Shown in pieces: positions 49,796-59,963 of a stretch of 64,000 bases of DNA (positions are counted from its first letter, which is position 1; every line of letters begins with the position of its first letter). The DNA lies in the NCBI GenBank assembly GCA_963791225.1, contig CAWBRV010000004.1, positions 1-64,000 on the forward strand, read 5' to 3'. Both the position numbers and the translations under genes were made by a program. This DNA is from PALSA-612 sp963791225. GTDB taxonomy: Bacteria; Actinomycetota; Thermoleophilia; Gaiellales; Gaiellaceae. The notes below the pieces were generated by a model. That model searched no databases, had not been told where the DNA came from, and worked only from the letters and a program-made list of their open reading frames with translations.

Positions 49796-50233
49796 ATGGC
49801 GACCCAGGCACGACCGGGACCGGCGCTCCAGGGATTGCGCGTCGTCGACGTGATGCACCCGGGCGTGATCGCTTGTCCCTTCGAGACGACACTGCCGACG
49901 GTCGCGCGGATGATGTCGACGTACCGCGTGCACGCCGTCGTCGTGCTCGCGCACGAGGGCGACGAGCTTCCGGGCGGCACGCTCTGGGGCGTCGTCTCCG
50001 ACACCGACCTCCTGCAGGCCGGGCAGGACCCCGACTTCGACATCCAGACGGCCCAGGCGCTCGCGGGGACGCCGGCGCTGACCGTCGAGAGCCGGGAGCC
50101 GCTCGCCCGCGCGGTGCAGCTCATGGTCGAGCACGAGGTTGCGCACCTGATCGTCGTCGAGCGGCACTCGAAGCGTCCGATCGGCGTCCTGTCGACGCTC
50201 GACGTCGCACGGGCGCTGGCGCGACTCGACTGA
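49796..50233 (+). CDS. CBS-domain pair protein
   Basis: A 145-residue Bateman module (VVDVMHPGVIACPFETTL with LWGVVSDTDLLQAG; VQLMVEHEVAHLIVVE with GVLSTLDVARAL). It is a likely paralogue of the por-operon CBS protein at 43057. A Shine-Dalgarno (GAGGAGGG) precedes ATG 49796. A sigma factor gene starts 5 bp after its stop. Confidence 0.87.
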   Translation: MATQARPGPALQGLRVVDVMHPGVIACPFETTLPTVARMMSTYRVHAVVVLAHEGDELPGGTLWGVVSDTDLLQAGQDPDFDIQTAQALAGTPALTVESREPLARAVQLMVEHEVAHLIVVERHSKRPIGVLSTLDVARALARLD

Positions 50234-50238
50234 GGTCG

Positions 50239-51084
50239 ATGCCGATGGCGGCGTGGGAAGACGACACCGACGGGGTCGACTCGCTCGGCCGCTTCCTGGC
50301 GGAGATCAGCCGCTACCCACTGCTGACGCGCGAGCAGGAGGTCGAGCTCATGCGCCGCATCGAGCGCGGCGACCGCGAGGCGCGGGACCGCCTCGTCAAC
50401 TCCAATCTCCGTCTCGTCGTCTCGATCGCCAAGCGCTACCAGGGACACGACGTGCCGCTCCTCGACCTGATCCAGGACGGGATCCTCGGCCTGATCCGTG
50501 CGGTCGAGAAGTTCGACTGGCGCCGCGGCTACAAGTTCTCGACCTACGCGACGTGGTGGATCAAGCAGGCCGTCCAGCGCGGCCTCGACAACCGCTCGCG
50601 GCTGATCCGGCTGCCGACGCACATGGCCGCACGCGTCCAACGGGTCGCGCGCGTGGAGCGCGAAGCCGTGCCCGGGCGCCCGCCGGCGGAGGAGGAGATC
50701 GCGAGCGCCTCCGGACTGTCGCTGCGGCAACTCCGCGAGCTCCGTGCCGCGGCCAGGGTCGTCGACAGCCTCGACCGCACCCGCGGCGACGAAAGCGGGC
50801 CGACCGTGGGCCTGCACGTCGCGGACGACGAGCCGGACCCGTACGAGAGGGTCGAGGCCATACTCTCGGCCGCCACGATCAGGGCTGCCGTCGAGGCACT
50901 GCCCGAGCGCGAGCGACAGCTGATCGAGGTCCGCTTCGGCCTCGGCGGCGGCGAGCCGGTCAGCGTCGAGGAGGCGCGCCGCCGGCTCGGGATGGCGCGG
51001 AACGAGGCGGCCCGCCTCGAGCGGCAGGCACTGCGGCGGCTCGCGCGCGAGCCGCGCGTGCGTGCGCTCCACGAAGCTGCCTGA
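50239..51084 (+). CDS. Sigma-70 family factor without region 1.1
   Basis: A 281-residue group 2-type sigma factor. Region 1.2 (FLAEISRYPLLTREQEVELM), region 2 (NLRLVVSIAKRYQGHDVPLLDLIQDG and FDWRRGYKFSTYATWWIKQA) and region 3 are well kept. The helix of region 4.2 (LGMARNEAARLERQALRRLA) is diverged from the common VTRERIRQIE type, so it may read different -35 sequences. It is coupled to a CBS protein. Region 1.1 is absent. It is probably a stress or stationary-phase factor. Confidence 0.9.
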   Translation: MPMAAWEDDTDGVDSLGRFLAEISRYPLLTREQEVELMRRIERGDREARDRLVNSNLRLVVSIAKRYQGHDVPLLDLIQDGILGLIRAVEKFDWRRGYKFSTYATWWIKQAVQRGLDNRSRLIRLPTHMAARVQRVARVEREAVPGRPPAEEEIASASGLSLRQLRELRAAARVVDSLDRTRGDESGPTVGLHVADDEPDPYERVEAILSAATIRAAVEALPERERQLIEVRFGLGGGEPVSVEEARRRLGMARNEAARLERQALRRLAREPRVRALHEAA

Positions 51085-51164
51085 GACGCGCTGCGTACTT
51101 CTCCGCACCGGCGGTCGGCGGCTCCTCGGATGTCGATGCCGGGACCCGCGGCGACGATGGGCTC

Positions 51165-52592
51165 ATGACACTCCCACCCTGGAAGATCAAGGTCATCGAG
51201 CCGATCTCGCTGCCGGATCCGGTGCGGCGGCGGGAGGCGATCGACGAGGCCGGCTGGAACACGTTCTTGCTTCGATCCGACGACGTCTTCATCGACCTCC
51301 TGACAGACAGCGGCACCTCGGCCATGTCGCAGGAGCAGCGGGCGGCGATGGAGCTCGGCGACGAGGCCTACGCGGGCTCGCGGAGCTATTTCCGGCTCGA
51401 GGCGGCGATGCAGGAGGTCTACGGCTACAAGCATCTGATCCCGACCCACCAGGGGCGGGGCGCCGAGCACCTGCTGGCGCGGATCCTCGTCACCCCCGGA
51501 TCCGTCGTGCCCTCCAACCTCTACTTCACGACCTCGCGCGCCCACGTCGAGCTCGTCGGCGGCATCTGGCGGGACGTATCGGTGCCGGAGGCAAGCGACC
51601 CGGTGACGCCGTTCCCCTTCAAGGGCAACATCGACCTCGTCGCGCTCGAGCGCGTGCTGCACGAGGTCGGGCCGGAGCGGATCGCGTTCGTCCGGCAGGA
51701 GGCCTGCCTGAACATGGCCGGCGGCCAGCCCTTCTCGCTCGACAACCTGCAGGGGGTGCGCGCCCTGACCGCCGAGTACGGCGTGCCGCTGATCCTCGAC
51801 GCGACCCGGATGTCCGAGAATGCCGTGTTCATCCAGGATCGCGAGCCGGGCCAGGCGGGTCGTGACTTCCGCGGGCTGATCCGGGAGCTCTCGAGCCTCT
51901 CCGACGGCGCCGTCTTCTCGTCCAAGAAGGACCACTTCGTCCCCATCGGCGGCTTCCTGGCGCTGAACGACGACGTGCTCGCCGAGCGTGCCCGCGAGGT
52001 GCTCGTCCTCTACGAGGGGTTCGCGCACTACGGCGGCATGGCCGGGCACGACATGGAAGCCCTCGCCCAGGGGATCCGCGAGGCCGCCGACGAGGCGATG
52101 GTGCGGCACGTGATCGCACAGGCCGCTTACCTCGGCGAATTGCTCGTCGAGCGCGGAGTGCCCATCGTCTGCCCCGTCGGCGCCCACGCGGTCTTCCTGG
52201 ACGCGAAGCGGATCCTGCCGCACGTTCCGCAGGCGGAGTTTCCGGCGCAGTCGCTGGCCGCCGCGCTCTACCTCGCGGGCGGCGTCCGCTCGATGGAGCG
52301 GGGCATCGTCTCCGGCCAGCACGGCGACGCGCCTTACGACGGGCTCGAGCTCGTGCGTCTGACGCTTCCCCGGCGCGTGTACACGCAGGAGCACCTGGCC
52401 TACGTCGCCGACGTCGTCGAGGGCGTCCACCGTCGCGCGGACGAGGTCCCCGGCCTCGCGTTCACCTACGAGCCCGAGCACCTCCGGTTCTTCCTCGGCC
52501 GCTTCGAGCCGACCGCCCCGTACCCCGACCTGGCGCTCCGCGATCCTGGGACTCCGGCTCGCGTCGCCGTAACGAGGAGTGACCTCCGATGA
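51165..52592 (+). CDS. Tryptophanase / tyrosine phenol-lyase family beta-eliminating lyase
   Basis: A 475-residue PLP enzyme. YFTTSRAHVELVGG, VRQEACLNMAGGQPFS and DATRMSENAVFIQ match the family, and SSKKDHFVPIGGFLALND holds the PLP lysine. GVRSMERGIVSG is near the end. It cleaves tryptophan, tyrosine or a related amino acid to pyruvate, ammonia and the aromatic part; the substrate cannot be set with certainty, although YEGFAHYGGMAGHDME resembles tyrosine phenol-lyase. Its stop overlaps the next gene as ATGA. Confidence 0.9.
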   Translation: MTLPPWKIKVIEPISLPDPVRRREAIDEAGWNTFLLRSDDVFIDLLTDSGTSAMSQEQRAAMELGDEAYAGSRSYFRLEAAMQEVYGYKHLIPTHQGRGAEHLLARILVTPGSVVPSNLYFTTSRAHVELVGGIWRDVSVPEASDPVTPFPFKGNIDLVALERVLHEVGPERIAFVRQEACLNMAGGQPFSLDNLQGVRALTAEYGVPLILDATRMSENAVFIQDREPGQAGRDFRGLIRELSSLSDGAVFSSKKDHFVPIGGFLALNDDVLAERAREVLVLYEGFAHYGGMAGHDMEALAQGIREAADEAMVRHVIAQAAYLGELLVERGVPIVCPVGAHAVFLDAKRILPHVPQAEFPAQSLAAALYLAGGVRSMERGIVSGQHGDAPYDGLELVRLTLPRRVYTQEHLAYVADVVEGVHRRADEVPGLAFTYEPEHLRFFLGRFEPTAPYPDLALRDPGTPARVAVTRSDLR

Positions 52593-53911
52593 CGAACGTC
52601 GTGATCATGGGCGCCGGCGGGCGCGACTTCCACGACTTCAACGTCGTCTTCCGCGACGATTCCGACTCGCGCGTCGTCGCCTTCACGGCGGCGCAGATCC
52701 CGGGCATCGACCACCGCAGCTACCCGGCCTCGCTGGCAGGGCCGCTCTACCCGGACGGCATCCCGATCGTCCCCGAGGTAGAGCTTGCCGAGCTGATCGC
52801 GGAGTACGACGTGGACGAGGTCGTGCTCGGCTACTCCGACCTCTCGCACGACGAGGTGATGCACAAGGCGTCGCTCGCGCTGGCCGCCGGCGCGGACTTC
52901 CGGCTGCTCGGCCCACGCACGACGATGATCGAGGCGACGAAGCCCGTCGTCGCGGTGTGCGCGGTCAGGACGGGAGCCGGCAAGAGCCAGACCAGCCGGC
53001 GGATCGGGCGGATCCTGCTCGACGCCGGCCTTCGCGTCGCGCTCGTACGCCATCCGATGCCATACGGCGACCTCGAGGCGATGCGCGTGCAGCGGTTCGC
53101 GACCCTCGCGGACATCGACGCCTCGCATCCGACGATCGAGGAGCGCGAGGAGTACGAGGGCCCGGTCGAGGCCGGGATGATCGTCTTCGCCGGGGTCGAC
53201 TACGAGGCCATCCTGCTCCAGGCCGAGGAGGAGGCCGACGTGATCCTCTGGGACGGCGGCAACAACGACTTCCCCTTCTTCCGCCCCGACGTCCTGATCG
53301 TCGTCGTCGACCCGCTGCGCGCCGGGCAGGAGCTCCACTACCACCCGGGGGAGACCAACCTGCGCATGGCCGACGTGGTCGTGATCAACAAGGTCGACAG
53401 CGCGGGCTCGGCGGCCGTCGAGCGGGTCGAGCGGGACATCGCGCTCGTCAACCCGGAGGCGACGATCGTCTGCGCGGCGTCCCCGGTCACGCTGGACGAC
53501 GGGCCGCCGCTCGCCGGCAGGTGCGTGCTCGTCGTGGAGGACGGACCGACGCTCACGCACGGCGGCATGCCGTTCGGCGCGGCGACCGTCGCGGCCGAGC
53601 ACGAGGGAGCGGCGCTGCGGGTCGACCCGCGCGCAACTGCGGTCGGCTCGATCGCACGGGTGTTCGAGGAGTATCCGCATATCGGCGCCGTGCTCCCGGC
53701 GATGGGGTACGGAGACGAGCAGCTCGCCGAGCTCGAGGCGACGATCAACGCGACCGATTGCGACGTCGTCGTCAGCGGCACGCCGATCGACCTCGGGCGC
53801 CTGATCGACTCGAGACACCCGATCCGGCACGTGCGCTACGAGCTCGAGGAGATCGGCCGGCCGAACCTCGAGGACGTGCTGGCGCCGATCGTGTCCCTCA
53901 CGAGCGTCTAG
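52589..53911 (+). CDS. Cyclic 2,3-diphosphoglycerate synthetase-like GTPase
   Basis: A 440-residue protein. The N-terminus reads VVIMGAGGRDFHDFNVVFRDD, the mark of cyclic 2,3-diphosphoglycerate synthetase family members. AVCAVRTGAGKSQTSRRIG near residue 130 is the P-loop and VVINKVDSAG the G4-like motif. The archaeal enzyme forms cyclic 2,3-DPG from 2,3-DPG and ATP; bacterial members have no known product. ATG 52589 overlaps the stop of the lyase gene, so the two are translationally coupled. Confidence 0.82.
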   Translation: MTNVVIMGAGGRDFHDFNVVFRDDSDSRVVAFTAAQIPGIDHRSYPASLAGPLYPDGIPIVPEVELAELIAEYDVDEVVLGYSDLSHDEVMHKASLALAAGADFRLLGPRTTMIEATKPVVAVCAVRTGAGKSQTSRRIGRILLDAGLRVALVRHPMPYGDLEAMRVQRFATLADIDASHPTIEEREEYEGPVEAGMIVFAGVDYEAILLQAEEEADVILWDGGNNDFPFFRPDVLIVVVDPLRAGQELHYHPGETNLRMADVVVINKVDSAGSAAVERVERDIALVNPEATIVCAASPVTLDDGPPLAGRCVLVVEDGPTLTHGGMPFGAATVAAEHEGAALRVDPRATAVGSIARVFEEYPHIGAVLPAMGYGDEQLAELEATINATDCDVVVSGTPIDLGRLIDSRHPIRHVRYELEEIGRPNLEDVLAPIVSLTSV

Positions 53912-53927
53912 CGGCGGGAGAACCGGT

Positions 53928-54383
53928 TCATCGGCATCCGCTCGTGCAGCGGACGACCTCCGCTCGCAGCGACTCCGCGACGCGGCCGACGGCCGCCTCG
54001 ACTTCGGGCGTGAGCTCGTCGCCGGCGTCGACGCTCGCCGCCTCGATCCCGTAGAAGACGACGCGGGTCGGAAGGCGATCGATCGCCCGGGCCAGCTCGA
54101 GGGCCTCTGCGAGCCCGAGGTGATGCGTCGAGGCGCGGAAGAGCTCGGCCGGCAGCTCGCGGTCGCTCGCGTCCAGCCGGTGCACCGTGCCGGGCGCGGC
54201 TCCCGAGACGACGGCATCGACGAGCCAGAGCGCGTCGGCCCCTTCCCACGCGTCGACGAGCGCGGTGGGCTCGCCCTCGCGCTCGAGCACGTCGACCTCC
54301 GCCGGAAGCGTTCCGCGCAGACGCCGGGCGACGGCGAGCCCGGCGGCGTCGTCACTGCGCCAGGCATTCCCGACGCCGATCAC
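53928..54383 (-). CDS. Hydrogenase maturation protease
   Basis: A 151-residue protein of the HyaD/HycI/FrhD-type endopeptidase family. VIGVGNAWRSDDAAGLAVARRL is the conserved start, with Asp where nickel is sensed (one change from the usual DDGxG). It would cleave the C-terminal tail of the large subunit, which here ends nine residues after the conserved His. GTG 54383 lies 2 nt after the hydA stop. A CTG two codons upstream is an alternative start. Confidence 0.87.
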   Translation of the reverse strand: MIGVGNAWRSDDAAGLAVARRLRGTLPAEVDVLEREGEPTALVDAWEGADALWLVDAVVSGAAPGTVHRLDASDRELPAELFRASTHHLGLAEALELARAIDRLPTRVVFYGIEAASVDAGDELTPEVEAAVGRVAESLRAEVVRCTSGCR

Positions 54384-54385
54384 CT

Positions 54386-55699
54386 TCAGTTTCGTTCGAC
54401 CTCCAGCTTCAGGAAGTGGGTGGCACACGAGATGCACGGGTCGTAGTTGCGGATCGACTGCTCGCAGAGCAGCGCCAGCTCGTCGTCGGGCAGGTCGAGC
54501 GACCGCTCGACCACGCCGCGGAGGTCCTCCTCGATCGTGCGCTGGTTCTGCGAAGTCGGAGGCACGATCTTGGCGTCGAGGATCGTCCCGTCCGCGGCGA
54601 GCTCGTAGCGGTGGTAGAGGATCCCGCGCGGCGCCTCCGTGCAGCCGTGGCCGACGCCGGCGCGCGGCTCGACCGTGATCGACGGCGCGTCGGGCTCCTC
54701 GTAGTCCGAGATCAGCCGCAGCGCCTCGTCCGCGGCGTAGACGAGTTCGACGGCCCGCACGACGATGCTCCGGAACGGGTTTCGCTCCGACGGCGAGAGC
54801 CCCGCCGACGCGGCTGCCTGACGCGCGAGCGGCGAGAGCCGGTCGTGGGCGAGCGCGAAGCGCGCGAGCGGCCCGCACAGGTAGGAGCCGCGCTCGACGA
54901 TCCGCGAATGGAGCGCGTTCGACCGGGCGACGTGCTCCTCGACGAAGTGCTCCTCGTAGCTCGAGACGTCGATGTCGAGCCCGCGGTTCGAGACGATGCG
55001 CCCGACGTCGATCGGGTACTCGCCCGGCTCGGAGAGCGCCACGAGCTCGTAGTCGTACTCGTAGTCGGGGAAGTCGAGGCCGGCCGTCACCGTCACCGTC
55101 TCGAGCGCGATCTCGCGGGCACGCTCGAGCTTGGCGACGAGCGGCTCGAACTCGCGCTTGCGCGGCACGCGGTACCACCCGCCGACGCGCACGTTGATCG
55201 GATGCACCTCGCGCCCGCCGACCACCGTCATCACCTCGTTGCCGGTCTTCTTCAGCTCGAGCGCCTTCTCGACCAGCTCCGGGTGGTCGCGGGCCATGTG
55301 GATCGCGCTCTCGTAGCCGAGGAAGTCGGGGGCGTGGAGCATGAAGACGTGCAGGGCGTGGCTCTCGATCCACTCGCCGCAATAGAGGAGCCGGCGCAGA
55401 GCGCGGAGCTGACCTCCGACCTCGACGCCGCAGGCCTGCTCCATCGCCCGCACGGAGCTCATCTGGTACGCGACCGGGCAGATGCCGCAGATCCGCGCGG
55501 TGATGTCCGGCACCTCGGTGAACGCGCGGCCGCGCAAGAACGCCTCGAAGAAGCGCGGCGGCTCGTAGATCCGCAGCGCGACCTCGGTGACGCGCCCGTC
55601 CGCGATCTTCACGGTCATGCCGCCCTCGCCCTCGACGCGCGCGAGGAAGTCGGTCTTGATCGTCTTCGTGCGCCGCTGGGAGGAACCCGAACTAGCCAT
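54386..55699 (-). CDS. hydA: Group 3b [NiFe] hydrogenase, large (alpha) subunit
   Basis: A 437-residue catalytic subunit. The nickel ligands are in RICGICP (Cys71, Cys74) and DPCISCATHF (Cys422, Cys425), followed by a short C-terminal tail for protease processing. RVEGEGG near residue 21 is typical of group 3. The operon order marks it as group 3b (NADP-linked, also called sulfhydrogenase). It oxidises H2 or makes it from NADPH in the cytosol. It overlaps hydD by 8 bp. Confidence 0.95.
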   Translation of the reverse strand: MASSGSSQRRTKTIKTDFLARVEGEGGMTVKIADGRVTEVALRIYEPPRFFEAFLRGRAFTEVPDITARICGICPVAYQMSSVRAMEQACGVEVGGQLRALRRLLYCGEWIESHALHVFMLHAPDFLGYESAIHMARDHPELVEKALELKKTGNEVMTVVGGREVHPINVRVGGWYRVPRKREFEPLVAKLERAREIALETVTVTAGLDFPDYEYDYELVALSEPGEYPIDVGRIVSNRGLDIDVSSYEEHFVEEHVARSNALHSRIVERGSYLCGPLARFALAHDRLSPLARQAAASAGLSPSERNPFRSIVVRAVELVYAADEALRLISDYEEPDAPSITVEPRAGVGHGCTEAPRGILYHRYELAADGTILDAKIVPPTSQNQRTIEEDLRGVVERSLDLPDDELALLCEQSIRNYDPCISCATHFLKLEVERN

Positions 55700-56459
55700 T
55701 CCTCGCCTCCTCGAAGGCCGTGACGTTGAACGTCCGGAAGACGCGCTCGACGGCCGGCTCGTCCATGCCGAGCACGCGGAGCTGCTTCGTCATGGAGACC
55801 GTGTTCGGCGTCTCCATCGGCCCGAAGCAGCCGTAGCAGCCGCGGTTGTAGGTCGGACAGAGCGCGCCGCAGCCGGCGTGGGTGACCGGGCCGAGACAGG
55901 GCGTCCCGTGCGCGACCGTCACGCAGACCGTTCCGCGCCGCTTGCACTCCATGCAGACGCTCGTCGAGGGGATGTTCGGGCGGCGGCCGTGCAGGAAGGC
56001 CGTGATCACCTCGAGCAGCTGGCGCTTGTCGATCGGGCAGCCGTGCAGCTCGTAGTCGACCGGGACGTGGGCCGAGATGGGTGTGGACGTCTCGAGCGTC
56101 GAGATGAACTCGGGGGAGGCGTACACCGCGGAGATGAAGTCGTTCACGTCGCCGAAGTTCTTCAGCGCCTGGATGCCGCCCGCAGTCGCGCAGGCGCCGA
56201 TCGTGACCAGGTGCCGCGACACGCGGCGCACGTGCTCGATTCGCTCGGCGTCGTGCGGGGTCGTCACGGAGCCCTCGACGAGCGACAGGTCGTACGGGCC
56301 CTTGACGGTGGCGCGACTCGCCTCGAGGAAGTACGCGATCTCGACCTCGCCGGCGAGTGCGAGCAGCTCGTCCTCGCAGTCGAGCAGCGACAGCTGGCAC
56401 CCGTCGCAAGAGGCGAACTTCCAGACGGCGAGCTTCGGTTTCCTCGTTCCTGCGCTCAT
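55692..56459 (-). CDS. hydD: Group 3b [NiFe] hydrogenase, small (delta) subunit
   Basis: A 255-residue electron-transfer subunit. ASCDGCQLSLLD (Cys18, Cys21), TIGACATAGG and LHGCPID are the proximal cluster ligands, and further cysteines (VCMECKRRGTVCV, CLGPVTHAGCGALCP) bind the medial and distal clusters. There is no Tat signal, consistent with a cytosolic enzyme. Confidence 0.95.
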   Translation of the reverse strand: MSAGTRKPKLAVWKFASCDGCQLSLLDCEDELLALAGEVEIAYFLEASRATVKGPYDLSLVEGSVTTPHDAERIEHVRRVSRHLVTIGACATAGGIQALKNFGDVNDFISAVYASPEFISTLETSTPISAHVPVDYELHGCPIDKRQLLEVITAFLHGRRPNIPSTSVCMECKRRGTVCVTVAHGTPCLGPVTHAGCGALCPTYNRGCYGCFGPMETPNTVSMTKQLRVLGMDEPAVERVFRTFNVTAFEEARNG

Positions 56460-57307
56460 AGCTCTCGCACCGCCATCAGTGGCAGGATCTCGTCGTAGCG
56501 GTAGACGGGGCCGTCACGGCAGATCAGCGTCGGGCCGAGCTGGCAGTGCCCGCACCAGCCGAGCCCGCACTTCATGTCGCGCTCCATCGAGATGAAGATC
56601 TGCTCCGGCGGCACGCCGCGCTCGAGGAGCGCCTCGGCGGCGAAGCGCATCATGATCTCCGGACCGCAGACCATGGCCACGGCGGCGCCCGGGTCGAATC
56701 GCGCCGAGGCGATCAGCTTGGGGACGACGCCGACGTTGCCCTGCCAGCCGTCGATCCCGCGGTCGACGGTCACGTCCACCTCCACGTCGAAGCGGCCGCG
56801 CCAGCGCTCGACCTCGCGCCGGTAGACGAGGTCGGCCGGCGTGCGGCTGCCGTAGAGCAGGAGGACGTTGCCGAACTCGGACCGCCGGCGCAGGAACTCG
56901 TAGAGCGCGGGGCGGAGCGGCGGCAGCCCGATCCCGCCCGCGACGACGACGACGTCCATCCCGAGCGCTTCTTCCACCGGCCAGCCGCGTCCGAACGGGC
57001 CGCGGACGCCGAGGACGGTTCCCGGCCTGGCCGCGCAGATCGCCCGGGACACCGCGCCGACGGCGCGCACGGTGTGGACGAGTGGGCCGCCCTGCTCGCC
57101 GCAGATCGAGATCGGAACCTCGCCGATCCCGAAGGCGTAGAGCATCGTGAACTGGCCGGGTGCGAAGTCGAGCGGCGGGCCGGCGACGGGCTCGAGCTCG
57201 AGCGTCCACGTGTCGGCCGTCTCGCGGCGTCGGCGCGTGACCCGGAACGGCCGCGGCGCCATCGGGCCCGGCTGCGCGCCGGAAACGGGCTCAGCGACCG
57301 TCGCCAT
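56456..57307 (-). CDS. hydG: Hydrogenase/sulfhydrogenase gamma subunit, FAD/NAD(P)-binding
   Basis: A 283-residue ferredoxin-NADP reductase-like protein. FAPGQFTMLYAFGIGEVPISI binds FAD, VVVVAGGIGLPPLRPAL binds NAD(P), and the C-terminal CGLGWCGHCQLGPTLIC holds a [2Fe-2S] cluster. It links the hydrogenase to NADP(H). It overlaps the cNMP gene and is coupled to hydD. Confidence 0.93.
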   Translation of the reverse strand: MATVAEPVSGAQPGPMAPRPFRVTRRRRETADTWTLELEPVAGPPLDFAPGQFTMLYAFGIGEVPISICGEQGGPLVHTVRAVGAVSRAICAARPGTVLGVRGPFGRGWPVEEALGMDVVVVAGGIGLPPLRPALYEFLRRRSEFGNVLLLYGSRTPADLVYRREVERWRGRFDVEVDVTVDRGIDGWQGNVGVVPKLIASARFDPGAAVAMVCGPEIMMRFAAEALLERGVPPEQIFISMERDMKCGLGWCGHCQLGPTLICRDGPVYRYDEILPLMAVREL

Positions 57308-57738
57308 ACACGTCCAGGAGCCGGAGCCGCGTCCACTGCAGGCGCTCGATCAGCACCTGTGCGAAGCGGGACATGAGGTCGTAACCGAAGGCGGGATCTT
57401 GCTCGCACTTCTCGCGCAGGCAGGCTGCGCCGAACACGGTGGCGCGCACGAGTCCGAGCGCCTTCGCGTCGAAATGCCAGCGGTACGGCGCGAACAGCCA
57501 CGACCACCCGACGACCTCGCCCGGGTCGATCGTCTCAATCGTCACCGCTCCGCGCGCCGGGACGAACGTCTCGAGCGCAACGCGACCGTGGCGGATGACG
57601 TAGAAGACGTCCGCCGCGTCGCCTTCGCGGAACAACACCTCGCCGTCCGCGAAGCGGATGTTGGTCGCGCAGCCCGAGACGAGCTCGAGCGCCTCGGGGG
57701 ACATGCCCTGGAAGATCGGCACGTCCTCCATCAGGGTG

Positions 57739-57752
<14 letters not shown>
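57291..57752 (-). CDS. Cyclic-nucleotide-binding domain protein in the hydrogenase operon
   Basis: A 153-residue protein that is just a CRP-type sensor domain (FADGEVLFREGDAADVFYVIRHGRVALET, then IDPGEVVGWSWLF). It has no helix-turn-helix, so it is not a transcription factor by itself. It lies between hydB and hydG and overlaps both, so it may be a structural or regulatory subunit of the enzyme. I recall a similar gene in other actinobacterial group 3b operons. Confidence 0.88.
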
Positions 57753-58872
<1,120 letters not shown>

Positions 58873-59129
58873 TGCGTCTCGAGCATTGCTCCGGCGCTGC
58901 GGAAGCTCATCCGTGCCGTGCCGGATCCTCCTGCGGGTATGCCGCACGCGGGGCGTGCGTACGGCGGCGGACGTGTCGCGCGAGTCTACAAAGCACGGCG
59001 GCGAGGTTCGATCGCGGCGAGCCCGACCGGCTGCACCCTCCCTGTCACCGCCTGTTGACCGAACGTCTCCGTGTCACTCGGTACCCGTGAGCTAGGCTCG
59101 GGCGGTACCCCACCGCGAGGAGGTCAGCG

Positions 59130-59882
59130 ATGAGCACCGACGTCACGACGGCCGTCGGCACGTTCGTCTGGCACGAGAACGTCTCGAGCGACCCGCAACG
59201 CGCCCAGGACTTCTACACGCAGCTGTTCGGCTGGGAGATCGAGGTCTTCAAGTCGGGCGATTTCGACTATCCGATGATCTCGGCGAACGGCCAGACGCAC
59301 GGTGGCTTCCCAACGGTCCCGGAGGGCACGCCCCCGCACTGGGCCGGCAACGTCCAGGTCGACAGCGCCGACGACACGATCGAGAAGGCGAAGGCAGCCG
59401 GCGGCGATCTGCTTGCCGGTCCGATGGACATCCCCGAGGTGGGCCGCTACGCGGTTCTCAAGGATTCGCAGGGCGCTGTGTTCGTGGCCTTCCAACCCGC
59501 CGGTGACGGCCCGACAGGTGCCGGCGTGTTCGTCTGGGACGAGCTCGGGACACAGGACGTCGACGGGGCCGAGCGCTTCTACGACGCTGTGTTCGGCTGG
59601 ACGATTTCGGACATGGGCGAGGAGTACGGCGGCTACAAGATCTTCAATCTCGGAGAGAAAGGTGTCGGCGGGATGATGAAGATGCCGGACGCCGCGATCC
59701 CGTCGATGTGGGTTCCGTACATCGCCACGGACGACACCGACTTGACCGTCTCGAAGGCGCAGGAGCTCGGCGGCTCGACGGTCATCGAGGCGATGGACAT
59801 CCCCAACGTCGGCCGCATCGCCGTGCTCAAGGATCCGGTGGGCGCCGTCTTCGGAGTAATCAAGCCCGCGCCTCAGTCGTAG
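59130..59882 (+). CDS. Tandem VOC (glyoxalase-fold) protein
   Basis: A 250-residue protein with two VOC modules: FVWHENVSSDPQRAQDFYTQLFGWEIE and FVWDELGTQDVDGAERFYDAVFGWTI. Each ends with a GRYAVLKDSQGAVF-type strand. It may bind a metal or small molecule (dioxygenase, lyase or resistance protein). A Shine-Dalgarno (GAGGAGG) precedes ATG 59130, and a TAGGCT -10 box lies at about 59093. Confidence 0.88.
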   Translation: MSTDVTTAVGTFVWHENVSSDPQRAQDFYTQLFGWEIEVFKSGDFDYPMISANGQTHGGFPTVPEGTPPHWAGNVQVDSADDTIEKAKAAGGDLLAGPMDIPEVGRYAVLKDSQGAVFVAFQPAGDGPTGAGVFVWDELGTQDVDGAERFYDAVFGWTISDMGEEYGGYKIFNLGEKGVGGMMKMPDAAIPSMWVPYIATDDTDLTVSKAQELGGSTVIEAMDIPNVGRIAVLKDPVGAVFGVIKPAPQS

Positions 59883-59892
59883 CGCGTTCGCC

Positions 59893-59930
59893 GGCTGCCG
59901 GCCGCCCACGACACGTGGCGGCCGGCAGCC
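59893..59930 (+). terminator. GC-rich hairpin terminator after the VOC gene
   Basis: GGCTGCCGGCCGCC pairs perfectly with GGCGGCCGGCAGCC, and the stem continues into CACG/CGTG around ACA with one bulged C. No U-tract follows, as is common in actinobacterial I-shaped terminators. Confidence 0.65.
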
Positions 59931-59963
59931 GTAACGCCTGGAACCCGGCACGACTGCACCGCA

